A stretch of DNA of 64,000 bases from Magnaporthiopsis rhizophila. Its lineage: Eukaryota; Ascomycota; Sordariomycetes; Magnaporthales; Magnaporthaceae. Each line of letters opens with the position of its first letter. Within the stretch, counting starts at the first letter, position 1. A program made the position numbers and the translations under genes. The DNA is taken from the NCBI GenBank assembly GCA_003049465.1, contig PYSS01000063.1, positions 1 through 64,000 on the forward strand, given 5' to 3'. Positions 34,932-45,172 of this stretch are shown here, piece after piece. The notes under the pieces were generated by a model. The model worked only from the letters and a program-made list of their open reading frames with translations. It did no database searches and had not been told where the DNA came from.

Positions 34932-36840
34932 GCACCCCCTAGCCCCCACCCTAGTCACTTTGCACCGGGAAAACTCGGAAGCGGACTGGAGCGAAATGCA
35001 GGACCGCCAACCCGTCTCGGGGCTTACACACATGTTCGAATCCAGCTGAAAGCCCTCGACATCCCTTTTTGTTTTCCATCTTCCTTTCGGCCGTCTCGTC
35101 CTAGCCGTGTATCACATGTCCCCTGCGCCGACCGGTTTGACGATCGCTAGTCTGCTAGCGCGGTCACACAGTCGGGCGCTAGCCTCCAGCCAGCGGCCGG
35201 GGAATGGGGAAAGCACGCGCGCGCCAGCAATGGCAGGGAGCCGGACTGGACCCCCGCAAAAACCGTCAGTTTGGCGTGGGCGCTTTCAGCCTGGAAGTGG
35301 AGGATGGACGGGATGCGAGCGGAACTGAGACGGTACGGGGCGCCATGGGCTGGGCTGGCTGCACAAGCACAAGCACAAGCACGCTCGAGCTCCAGCGGGC
35401 CCGACCAAGTGGACTCCTCGGCATCCAGGGGAAGTGATGACAGCCAAGGCAAGATGCCCGTGGAGACAAAATTTCAATTAAGGAAACTCCGATTGGCCAA
35501 GGCCACTTGAGACCGACAAGATATCGCGATGTGCCTCCTTCGGGCCCCTAGTTGCAACGGATTTCCCCGTTGCTGCTGCTGGTGCCCGAACGGCCTTTTT
35601 TCTTTTTCTTTTTCTTTTTACTCCTTATTATTTTAATATCAGGTGTTCCGATATATTTTCTTCGGGCCACCTAATTACGTACAATCCGGACGCACGTCCG
35701 AGGTCGTGCAAAACGGCGTGGCCCTTCAGACCGAGCTAGTGCTCGAAGGAGTAACAGGACGCGTGCTCTGGGGCGCATGTTGGGAAGTTGAGGTGACAGA
35801 ACTTGGCGGCGCACGCTCGGAGAGCAAAAGACCGCTCCTTGGGCTCCCCCAACATTTCCATTTGGACAAGGGTCCTGTACTTCCGGGTTGGGACCGGGAT
35901 GCACGTCTGACATCGCGATAGCCTGGTGACGTAGAACCGAGCGCCGCGCTGGGCCGTCCGTCCGTCCGCTGCATGTCGAGGGCGAGGTTCAACAACATTG
36001 GACTCATGTCGGATCCCGACATTTGGCACGCACTTGCGGAGCTCCGAGTCCGGGGGCCCAGCTGATTGTTGCTGCTATCTCTCCCTGTTGATTTTGTTTA
36101 CCTCACCCTGGCCGGCGGATGTGGGCGTGGCCAGACGGATCCTGGACGCCTCCTCGCGTCTCTCGCTCGGTTACGTACAAGCCCATGGTAGCCTCGACTC
36201 CCATTTGCTTCACCGAGTCGGTCCACTTGGAAAATTGCGAAGAACCACAGCGTCCTGTGGAGGGAAACGACAGTCCAGAGGGACGTTGATGGAATAAGAA
36301 AAAGAATCGGATAAGGCGGCCCCGGCAGGGGATTCCGTGGTGGAGCCAATCAACCTAGGGCGGGTAACATCAGGTTGGGCTCCGGAAAAAAGAAAAAGGT
36401 TTCCAGAACATTGAAATGTTTTTTTTTTTTATTTTTTTTTTATTTTTTTTTTTAATATTTGACACAGTTCAATCCGGCCCGCGTAAACGAAAACGGTGAT
36501 GAGTGTCGCTTGTGCAGCGAATACAAATCTGACCGGCAAAAGATGAAAACAAGAAAAAGGATCATGTCGGCGACCCGGACAGTTGCCCGCTTCGTTCGCC
36601 GGCGCGTGCATACGCCGTGGTGGTTGTACAGTACTTGGGGAAAAGTCGCGTTGCTCCGTCGAGACTGCCGTTGTCTTTGGGGCGGCACAGGTTCCTGGTG
36701 GGGTGAAACACTGGACGAAACTGGCGAGCAGGGCCTTGTCAGAGCAGACGACCCCATCGAATTTTTTCTCTTTTGCTTGCGGGGGCCCGAGCGACGTCCC
36801 GGCTAGCTGCGACCCAACGTTCGGGGGGCAAACCCTGACG

Positions 36841-39405
36841 ATGCGGCTGGCAGCAACCCTTGGGTGGCCTGCGGGCCAAAAGCTCTTAAAGAGGATAAAC
36901 TCTCGCGTCCTCGTGCGCTTTTCCACGCCTCGATGGTCCATGGCAACCGCAGACTCAGGCTCAGTCTCAGGCTCAAGCTCAGGCTTCCGCAGCACACCAG
37001 GACCAGGATCCACGCAAGCTAATCTGGGTATTAGCGCACCACCGCCCCCACATCTATACCATCCACTTCGGCCACGGCGCCTGCACACCAACATCGCTCC
37101 GGGCGCCGCCCAACAGAAGAAGCCCTCCCTTGAAAAGAACGGTCGTGCTGCTGCACCCCAATCTCCGATCCGCCCCGACCGCACCAGTCTCGCCCGTTGG
37201 TCAGCTGTGCTGCATGCAATGGTCCCAATGGCCTCGTATGCTTACAGTACCTCATCCTCAGACGTCTCTACCCCCAGATCCGCCTCTCCCTCCTCGGCCG
37301 GCTCAGCTCGCTCAGGATCCTCCCGCACCTCTATATCTAATCGCATGTCCATTTCCTCCGCCAGGAGAATGTCCGCCATGAACCCCTTATCCACCGTCGA
37401 CGTTGCCGCCATCGAAGAGGGCATCCGTGTTGCCAGTCTTGATCAACTCCGTGGTTACTCACAAACCAACTACGCCGTCGAGGTCCGCCAGATGCGCACC
37501 ACGGAATACGTCCCAATGTCTCAAGCCGCCGGCTACCAGGTTCTGAGGGAACCGGTCTGGAACAAGGGTGAGTCGCCATGTCCCCTCCGTCTTGTCTAAT
37601 GAATGTCCCGAGCGCGCTGCTGACGTGCCCTCACCTCCATCTCCATACAGGCCTGTCCTTTGCTCCTGAGGACCGCGTTACCAAGAACCTTACCGGACTC
37701 ATCCCCCACGTCATGGAGAGCCCGCAAACCCAATGCGAGCGCGCCATGAAGATGATCCGCACCAGGTCAACGCCCATCGACAAGTACCTGTACCTGTCGT
37801 CTCTCAAGGACCAAAACGTCGACCTCTTCTTCCGCCTGCTCATGGACAACGTCCGCGAGCTGATGCCCCTGGTTTACACTCCGACCATTGGTGATGTCTG
37901 CCTGCAGTACTCGAGCCTGTATACAAGGCCCGAGGCCCTGTACATCTCCATCAAGCAGCGTCGGTCCATGAAGACCATCCTGTCCAACTGGCCCTACCCC
38001 AAGCCCGAGATCTGCGTCGTAACTGACGGCTCGCGTATTCTCGGTCTGGGCGACTTGGGCATCAATGGCGTTGGCATTCCCGTACGTTCTTTTACAAAGC
38101 CCTCCCACGTGATCATGTATTTCATGTGCACCCCAACCGCCAAGAACGCATGGCTGCAGCGCGCAGGACTAACACGCCCCACACCACGTGCAGATTGGCA
38201 AGCTTTCGCTCTACACTGCGGCTGCCGGCATTGACCCGTCCAAGACCCTGCCCATCGTCCTGGATACGGGCACTAACAACGAGGAGAACCTGAAGGATCC
38301 CCTCTACCTGGGTCTGCGCTCCAAGCGCCCCTCGTTCGAGGCGGAGCAGGCCTTCATGGACGAGTTCATGCAGGCCGTCAGGGAGGTGTACCCCGACATG
38401 GTGGTGCAGTTCGAGGACTTCCAGAGCGAGAAGGCCTTCGACTACCTTGACCGCTACCGCACTACCAAGTACAACGCTGCCTTCAACGACGATATCCAGG
38501 GAACTGGTGCCGTCGTCCTGGCCGGCTACATCAATGCTGTCAAGTTGTCTGGTGTCCCTATTGAGGAGCAGCGCCTTGTCTTCATGGGTGCCGGCTCTGC
38601 CGGTGTTGGCGTCGCCAAGCAAGTGATGGAGTACTACACCAGGCGGGGCATGTCGGAGCAGGAGGCCAAGGACAAATTCTTCCTGGTCGACAGCCGTGGT
38701 CTGATCACCATGGACCGCGGTGACAAGCTCGCTGCCCACAAGGTCTACTTTGCCCGCAGGGACAACAACGGCCACCAGTTCCAGACTCTGGAGCAGGTCA
38801 TTGAATATGTCAAGCCGAGCGCTCTGATCGGCCTGACGGCCACCTTCGGCGTCTTCACAGAGTCCATCGTCCGCGGTCTCAAGGCCTCGGTCGAGTCGAG
38901 CGGCCGCGGCAGGAGACCTATCCTGTTCCCGCTCAGCAACCCCCTGACCAAGGCCGAGTGCACCTTTGAGCAGGCCGTCAACTGGACCGACGGCACCGTC
39001 GTCTTCGCCTCGGGCTCGCCCTTCTCTCCCTACACGGTCAAGAGCGGTGACCAGGCCATCACGTACCTGCCCAACCAGGGTAACAACGTTTACGTCTTCC
39101 CCGGCATCGGCCTCGGTGCCATCCTGGCCAAGGTGTCGCAGGTGACGGACGACATGATCTACACGTCGGCCGAGGCGCTTTCCAACTGCCTCAACGCCGA
39201 GGAGATCCACAAGGGCCTGATCTACCCTCGAATTGAGCGTGTGCAGCGTGCCAGTCTGGTTGTTGCTCGCGAAGTCATGAAGACAGCGCGCCGCAACGGC
39301 GTCAGCAAATTGCCCGAAGCACAATGGAACGAGTGGGAGGAGTGGGGCGACGTCTCCCTGGACCAGTATATTCTCAAGAGGACGTACAAGCCCTTCCAGA
39401 ACTAG
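36841..39405 (+). CDS. NAD-dependent malic enzyme, mitochondrial
   Basis: Oxidatively decarboxylates L-malate to pyruvate and CO2 in the mitochondrial matrix. Exons 36841-37567, 37651-38081, 38194-39405; 2370 nt, 789 residues. Introns start GTGAGT and GTACGT and end TACAG and TGCAG, with a GGACTAAC branch point in the second. The open frame runs upstream to 36583 but the first ATG there is 36841. It begins MRLAATLGWPAGQKLLKRIN and continues with more Arg, an amphipathic basic leader suited to mitochondrial import. Catalytic core: MPLVYTPTIGDVCLQYS, RILGLGDLGINGVGIP, FNDDIQGTGAVVLAG (metal/malate site), the NAD-binding MGAGSAGVGVAKQ, and FPLSNPLTKAECT. The core starts only near residue 205, so the Ser/Pro-rich N-terminal part is unusually long; an internal start near 37221 is an alternative. 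NAD versus NADP preference is inferred from overall similarity to the yeast MAE1 type. Confidence 0.93.
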
Positions 39406-40049
39406 GAGGGCATGGCCTAATCGGTCTTCTTGTACACTTGAGATATGACGGTGCAAAAAGAAAAAAAAAGAAAGAAGAAGGAAAAACTGATAATGGGGCA
39501 ATATGCCCCGAAAAAAAAAATAAAGTCGGAAGGGCGATAATCATGCACGAGGCGGCGTTGCAAATGTGTTTTTCATACTTTTTCCCTTGCCCGTTTCAAA
39601 AGGTCTGCAAACCCCTACAGCCATGACCGTTGCTTAGACTTTTGCAATAGATGATTCCCCCCTGAGAACGCTAGCTCGTCTCAGCTCTTATCCAATATTA
39701 TTAAACCCTTCTGACACTCGCAAGCTATGGTCTCGGCGTTCAAATCTCGGGTGATGTTGTCTTGGTCTTTGCTCTCCACCGCAGCTTCGGCAGTCGGTGT
39801 CTCGTAAGCTCGTTTTCTAGATGTTAATGAGGAGATAATCACATGTAAAGTTGGGGCTATCTAGGCATGGAGCCGGTTGACGTTGTGGCGGATACATCTT
39901 GGGTTGCGCTTACTAATCTCATCGACGACTAGACCATTGATACCTCTTGGCAAAAAAGAGGCAAGGGTGAAGGCAGGCAGGTAATCTGTAAAGAAGCACG
40001 CTGACCACCGCGACCATCCAAGACTTTCTATAGGTCGGGCCGAGTGATA
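39406..40049. other. 3' flank of the malic enzyme gene
   Basis: Contains an A-rich segment (39457-39530) compatible with the 3' UTR. No gene is seen. Confidence 0.5.
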
Positions 40050-40290
40050 TCAGAGCTTCTCACCCGTCTCCCGCCTCTCCATGAAGGCATGGCGCTGGAC
40101 CAACCTGTCGGCCTGGTCCTTGCCAAAGCACCAATCCGGGAGCTCCCTGAGACGGTCGACGACAAAGGAGTTCTCGATGTTCACCGCGGCGGACAGGAGG
40201 AGGAGTAGTTCCTGCGGATCCGGCCGATGCACTTGCCGACCTCGCGCTGGTCGCAGTCGCCTTCCCCCAGCCGCCTGTGAAGTCGCCAAG
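40050..40290 (-). pseudogene. Frameshifted relic of an unidentified coding sequence
   Basis: Two adjacent minus-strand frames each read like a folded helical protein, but they are offset by one base. Upstream, about 40290-40226, the frame reads RLGEGDCDQREVGKCIGRIRR. Downstream, about 40215-40050, another frame reads LLLLLSAAVNIENSFVVDRL and then RELPDWCFGKDQADRLVQRH, ending at a stop. The change occurs in a CTC-repeat stretch around 40205-40215. No intron boundary repairs it. This suggests a one-base deletion, in the genome or in sequencing. The family is not recognised. Confidence 0.35.
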
Positions 40291-41471
40291 AACGCTTGGG
40301 ATTGTGAAAGTGTGATGGCTGTTGGTTGTTGGGCCGAGGGTGTCGTAGCTATGAAATGACCAACAACACCAGGTGGAGGCAGAGATCATCGAATCAGGGC
40401 ACGGCAACGGTGGAGAGCGGGAACATCCATCCAATCCCCCATGGGCCTTCAACCCGTGTCACTGCTGGTGGATCCAGGCAGCGTGCCAGTCTAGCAGAAA
40501 GAACACCATGAAAGGACTCCTTCCATTCCAGTGACGGACCGACCAGAGTCTCCCTCCTAGGCCACACTATGCTAACAAAGCGGCAGGGTGATGAAAGCTT
40601 TGTCCTCTCCCAACAAAGCCTTTGGCTCCTTGGACACTTTGTCAATCACAAAACACTCGAGGATGCGGGTGAGCAGACAGTGTTTATATACCCGCTCCAC
40701 CCCGGGAAAGAGAGTGACTTCCACATGCAGCGAGGCTGAATCACTCACAACCAATCCCAAGTCATCAGATGCCGTCGGTTCTCTCCAGCCAAAGAAACGC
40801 CAACAACCTGACAGCGACCTGGGTGCCTGTCTGGTGGTCACCAGGCAATCAAGGAATTGCTTGATCCTTCGCTTTCCGTCTCTCCTTGTGCTGGCTGGCA
40901 CGCGCGTGCTGGTGGCAGGTTTCACCAGGCCCACAAACCAGCACACCACGGCACACCAGCAGCGGGAAAGCCGTCAATCCTCGACGGGAAACCGGCAATC
41001 CTGACCGAGCTTGACTGTCGACGGACTTTGTCCAGACGAGAGAAGGAAGGAAGCCAGCCGACAGAACAGACGGCAGGGGCAGGAGCAAGCGCCTTCGTCC
41101 CTTTTGGTCGGCAAGACGACCTACCTAGCTAGATAGGGGAGGCCGGACAGTTCCCCCTCCTTCCTGATCGCTCTCACTTTGCTCTGATCCCGACCTCACT
41201 TCACGGTGCAGGAGGCAGAGAAGCAACCTAGAAGAACAGCGACCGCCATTCACTCACACACCACACCCAGTTGCACGCCCACATTCTTTGCCTCCTTCCT
41301 TCCTTCCTTCCCTTTTCATCCCGCCGTTTGTTGACCCGCCCCAAACACCAACAGCAGAAACCGCCATCCGCGCAGGAGCCAAAACACAAAAAAGGTACCG
41401 AAAAAAAGGCAAGCCGAGGAATCACACACCCACCCACAAAGAACAGAAAGAAGGAACCCACAGCAGCCGTC
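40291..41471. other. Intergenic; upstream region of the poly-Q membrane protein gene
   Basis: No gene is supported. The last 250 bp are C/A-rich with a CCTT repeat at 41292-41312, as expected for a fungal core promoter and 5' UTR. Confidence 0.5.
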
Positions 41472-41857
41472 ATGGGCGCGCCAGGAGGAGGCAGACCCGG
41501 CGCCGACTGGACGGCCGCCTACATCCTCATCGGCGTCGGCGTCCCGGTCGGCTGGGCCATCGCCGTCGCCGTCACCGTCATCAGCGAGCGCCGCGCCGCC
41601 CGCCGTCCCGTCGATCCCCGCGTCGCCGCCACCATCGCCGCCCTCTCGGACGTCCGCACGTTCCCCTGGCGCGTGCCATCGGATGAAGAAGGCTTGGTTG
41701 TGGTCGCCTCGGGCAGCAACAGCAGCAGCAGTACCGCCGCGGGCTCTACTGATGTTAACGACGACGCTGCCGCAGACCCCGCGGCCGAGGAGCTGGTGGA
41801 GATGCAGAGGGCGCAGAACGCCTGGGTGTCGGAGTCGGAGTCGCAGTCGCAGCAGTC

Positions 41858-41899
<42 letters not shown>

Positions 41900-42404
41900 C
41901 AAGTCCAGGGCCGACATGCATCGCGAAAAGGTGTGGCAGCAGCTCGGTCGTCAGCAGCAGCAGGAGGATACCGGTGTCTGGGACTTGCTAACACCAGGCT
42001 CCTCCTCGGAGCCGCCGCAGCAGAACCGCGGCCATGGCCATCGTCGCTCCTACCACCACCAGACCCGCGAGCCCGCCCGGCAGCACAACACCGCCAGCAA
42101 CAGCAGCAGCCACGACCGGCGACATGAGCAGCAGCAGCAGGACGGCAGAACCGGCGGCGGCTACGACGGCGACACGAGCAGCAGGTACTCGACCGATACC
42201 GTCCGGCCCGGCAGGTCGGCCAGACGCGGTAGCGGTGCCAGTCCGCCCGATGCTGGCTCCAGCAGGTCCGTGTGCCGAGAGCTCACACGCGCGCCGCACC
42301 AGCCACCATCGTCGTCGTCACCGCCGCCGCAGCCAAAGTCGGCCTTCCCCGCGACGAGGAGAGACTGGAGACCAAGCGGCGATGGCGGATCATCTCGCCG
42401 ATGA
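41472..42404 (+). CDS. Single-pass membrane protein with poly-glutamine tract, unknown function
   Basis: Single exon, 310 residues. The frame is open upstream but the first ATG is 41472 (context GTCATGG). One hydrophobic segment at about residues 14-38 (WTAAYILIGVGVPVGWAIAV) is followed by a basic stretch SERRAARRP, so by the positive-inside rule the long C-terminal part is probably cytosolic. The tail is low complexity. It has 13 glutamines at 130-142, all encoded by CAG (41859-41897), more Gln-rich patches, and Ser/His/Pro-rich sequence to the end with no recognisable domain. A modest conserved-looking block (RVAATIAALSDVRTFPWRVP) follows the membrane segment. I do not recognise the family. 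The frame and Kozak-like start support a real gene, but most of the protein is compositionally biased. Confidence 0.65.
41859..41897 (+). repeat. Uninterrupted (CAG)13 coding repeat
   Basis: Thirteen perfect CAG codons within the poly-Q membrane protein gene, flanked by further CAG codons interrupted by TCG. Confidence 0.9.
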
Positions 42405-44626
42405 GAAAGAAACGCCCATACGACCTGCCTATCTTACCTATTCGAAGCCAACAGCCGCCCGACCTTGCGCCCCCGCTCGTGTCTCACTACACTTCCTCCC
42501 TCTGTTAGACTAGGATTTTCTGGGGATATCATGGGATTTCATTTTTTTTTTTTTTTTTTTTTTTGCGATTAGGACAAGGAGAAGAAAGCATCTTTCTTGG
42601 GCGGGGGAAAAAACATCGAGAACGAGAGGATATATTGACGTAGGTTAGTTACCTTTTTTGCCATCCTTGTCGACCCTGCGCGACCTTTCTCTCTCTGTCT
42701 CTGTTACGTTTTGCGACTTGGGTAGGTAACGATTTCACAATCCACTTTCAAAAGAGCCAGACACCCACCCATGGTATCATGACAATTAAGCCCCTTTGCT
42801 CCACTCAAAAAGCTTCCCGTACCTAGGTGTTGTGCTGCGTACCAACCCTTTCCGCTAACGTTTCCTGTCACAAATTCAAAACAAACACATGCTCGCACAA
42901 AGAAAAGGAGAGAACCTACCGGTATATAAAATCCGATGGAAGCGAAAAATTGAACGCTAAAATTTGCCCAATGTCAATCTCCTGAGAACCCACAGCAACC
43001 TGACGCGCACAGTCCGTCTTTTTTTTTTTTTTTTTTTTTTTTTTCTTCCCTATCTTGCCCCGTCATTTATGCCATGTAACTGCAACCCTCAACTCTGGCG
43101 CGATAAACATGGGCATCTATGGTGCAACGGACATTTGCCAGGGGGGAACGAAAAGTTTCTTTTGCATGGGGATGTATCGGTCTGGGACCAGAGAGCCGGC
43201 CGAGCCAAGGCCACTTTTCAGACATCCAGTCGATCAGTCAGTCAGTCAGTCGGAGCTTGGGTTTAACGGATGTACGGTACAGTAGAATGGCATGTTTGGA
43301 TCACGGACGGGATCCATCTATCGGGTGGATCACCACCATCCATGTATTATAATGTACTTCTCATGTAGTCCTCTAGTAGGTGGGTAGACAGACAGGAGTC
43401 GGGAGCAAACTCCCGGCAATCCGATTGCCCAGGATTGGTGCCCATCAGCCCTGTCCCAAGGTCGCGAAGACCAGTGCACGGTCCCGAGCACCGGCAATTA
43501 CCGTACCTTGGAACACTGTCGAAGGGGCTCTTGGGTGCGTCGTGCCACCCCAGCCCGGCTCTTTCGCCTCGCTTCTCGCCTCCCTTGAACCTCTAACAGA
43601 GGGGATCCACGGTGACAAGTTCTGAGAGGCATACCACACCATACCATAGCCGACCAGTAAAATAGAGAAACGGATGCGTGCGCTTGTTTTGTCCAATGCC
43701 TTTATGCGGCAGGTTTCCTTGTTTGCCCTTCCGTCCATGCGACGGTCAATCTGGCAGAAGTTCTATATGCTAGATCTCCTCCTCCTCCTCTAATTTGAAC
43801 AACAAAAAACGATCAGGCTCCCCAGACTCGGAACACTGACACATTATTAGCTGCCCCCTCTCCGCGACGAGCCCTGGGCAGGGGCTGCTCGCTCCCACGC
43901 CTCCCCCATTCGTTGCTTTCTATACTGCTGCCGGTCTGGAACGACATGGTGGGGGAAATCCAAGCAAGTATGACTAGCCAGAATCATGGTTCGTGGCCGA
44001 AGGGGAAAGAATGAGCTCAAAGCCACAAGGTACAGGGTGTGTGATAGACCAAGGAGACAAGCGAATCCCAGACGCCGGTTCTGTGTATCCCTTTGTAGAG
44101 AAAACGCCATGCAAGAATCCCAAGAGAGGAACAAGATGGAAAATGAAACAAAGAAGAGAAAGGGTAAGATAAACAGAAAAACACCATATGTCTCTTGAAC
44201 ACTCCTTAGTCGTGGGGTGCCGTCTTCTATGTAGACGATACAATATTTGCAAAGAAGAGAGAAGGCTGGGGAGACGGAGAAGAAAACACGAAACTGGTGG
44301 GGGTATCGTGAAGCCCCAGCGCAATGACCGACGCGGCAACGAGAGTAAATAGTGTGTCGATGTGAAGTAACGAAACGATGTATATGGCGCTCTTGCTTGT
44401 TGCTAATAAAAGAATAGGGTCAATTGACAGAACTTGACCAAGATTGCGAGTGCTATTTTGAGGGCGTAAAACACGAGAAGGAGTTGGAAAGGCTCACGGA
44501 CTGTCACCACATGGGTCAAAGCGGAGGGTGACTCCGAAAACGACAGCGAGAAAGAAGAAAAATGGCACAACAGGTTCCAAGAACCATGGTGTGATGCTTT
44601 TGAATCGTGATGTCAGGCCGACATTA
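42405..44626. other. Convergent intergenic region
   Basis: No gene is supported. It has poly-T of 23 at 42542-42564 and poly-T of 26 at 43019-43044, and a CAGT tetramer repeat around 43228-43250. It contains the 3' UTRs of both flanking genes. A 121-codon minus frame at 43974-44339 lacks a convincing domain. Confidence 0.5.
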
Positions 44627-45172
44627 TTATTGGTTGCCGGTCCAGATCCTGGCGTTGAGAGATCTGCTGACACCAAGGCCGACGCCGACGCCGAGGCAGA
44701 GGATGAGCACAACGATGAGAATCTTGACAATCATGCGGTTCCGGTAGCTGAGGCTCGAGAGGCAGTTGCAGCTCGCGTTCTTCCGCTTGCGGGCCTTTGC
44801 CTTGGTCTTCCAATGATCCCGGCCGGGCCACACTTGGCAGTCCTGGTTGCTACCATCCCGCACAAGATTTGTTGAGCAGCGCACAAGGCCCGAGCGCGTC
44901 TGTGGATGGCTGAGTTCCCGCGTGTCGGTTGGGTGCATGGCCATGGCCTCGATGTCGGTGTCGAAAGGGTTCAGGTTTGCGGTCGCACTCGTTGGCGTCG
45001 AGACGTCTGAGCACCTCCCGACGCCGCTCCGACTCCTGTCGTTATCGTTTGGGGGCGATAGCGTCTGGCTGCCCATCGATTCGCTGGACGACTTTTCGTG
45101 TATCCGCGTGGTGTGTACGGCGACCGCCGCGGGCGCGGCGATCGCCTTCTTCTCGTTTGCAGGGGCGCTCAT
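44627..45172 (-). CDS. Small single-pass membrane protein with NPFDTDIEAM motif, function unknown
   Basis: Single exon, 181 residues. The frame is open above 45172 but the first ATG is MSAPANEKKA. It has a disordered Ser/Thr-rich N-terminal half with the block NPFDTDIEAMAMHPTDTREL near residues 75-95. Next comes a segment with Cys and Trp, NQDCQVWPGRDHWKTKAKAR (about 118-137), basic and followed by CNCLSSLSYRNR. One membrane span, MIVKILIVVLILCLGVGVGL, is at about residues 150-170, and a short tail of about ten residues ends the protein. Topology is probably N-in. From memory this arrangement recurs in uncharacterised proteins of filamentous ascomycetes; no function is known to me. Its conserved Cys pair (CNC) close to the membrane could be palmitoylated, which is inference. 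Confidence 0.75.
   Translation of the reverse strand: MSAPANEKKAIAAPAAVAVHTTRIHEKSSSESMGSQTLSPPNDNDRSRSGVGRCSDVSTPTSATANLNPFDTDIEAMAMHPTDTRELSHPQTRSGLVRCSTNLVRDGSNQDCQVWPGRDHWKTKAKARKRKNASCNCLSSLSYRNRMIVKILIVVLILCLGVGVGLGVSRSLNARIWTGNQ

Larger units (their letters stand above)
31155..36840. other. Large gene-poor region with homopolymer tracts
   Basis: 5.7 kb without a gene I can support; all frames are short and domain-free. It includes the kinesin 3' UTR and presumably the malic enzyme promoter. Simple sequence includes poly-T of 36 at 32282-32317, (CA)n at 34345-34377, the T33-C21-T31 tract at 34845-34929, and a T-rich tract broken by single A residues at 36419-36454. Relics of old inserts cannot be excluded by eye. 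Confidence 0.55.

Noticed and set aside
35025..35045. GTTCGAATCC resembling a tRNA T-loop
   Set aside because: Flanks do not form a T-stem or cloverleaf.
36583..36840. Longer N-terminus for malic enzyme
   Set aside because: The frame starts at TTG; the first in-frame ATG is 36841.
38122..39501. 459-codon minus frame opposite malic enzyme
   Set aside because: An antisense shadow of a GC-rich conserved coding exon.
39700..39760. B-box-like GTTCAAATC suggesting a tRNA
   Set aside because: No acceptor stem, A box or downstream T-tract could be found.
41292..41312. CCTT repeat as a telomeric or regulatory array
   Set aside because: Too short and not TTAGGG-like; typical pyrimidine-rich fungal leader.
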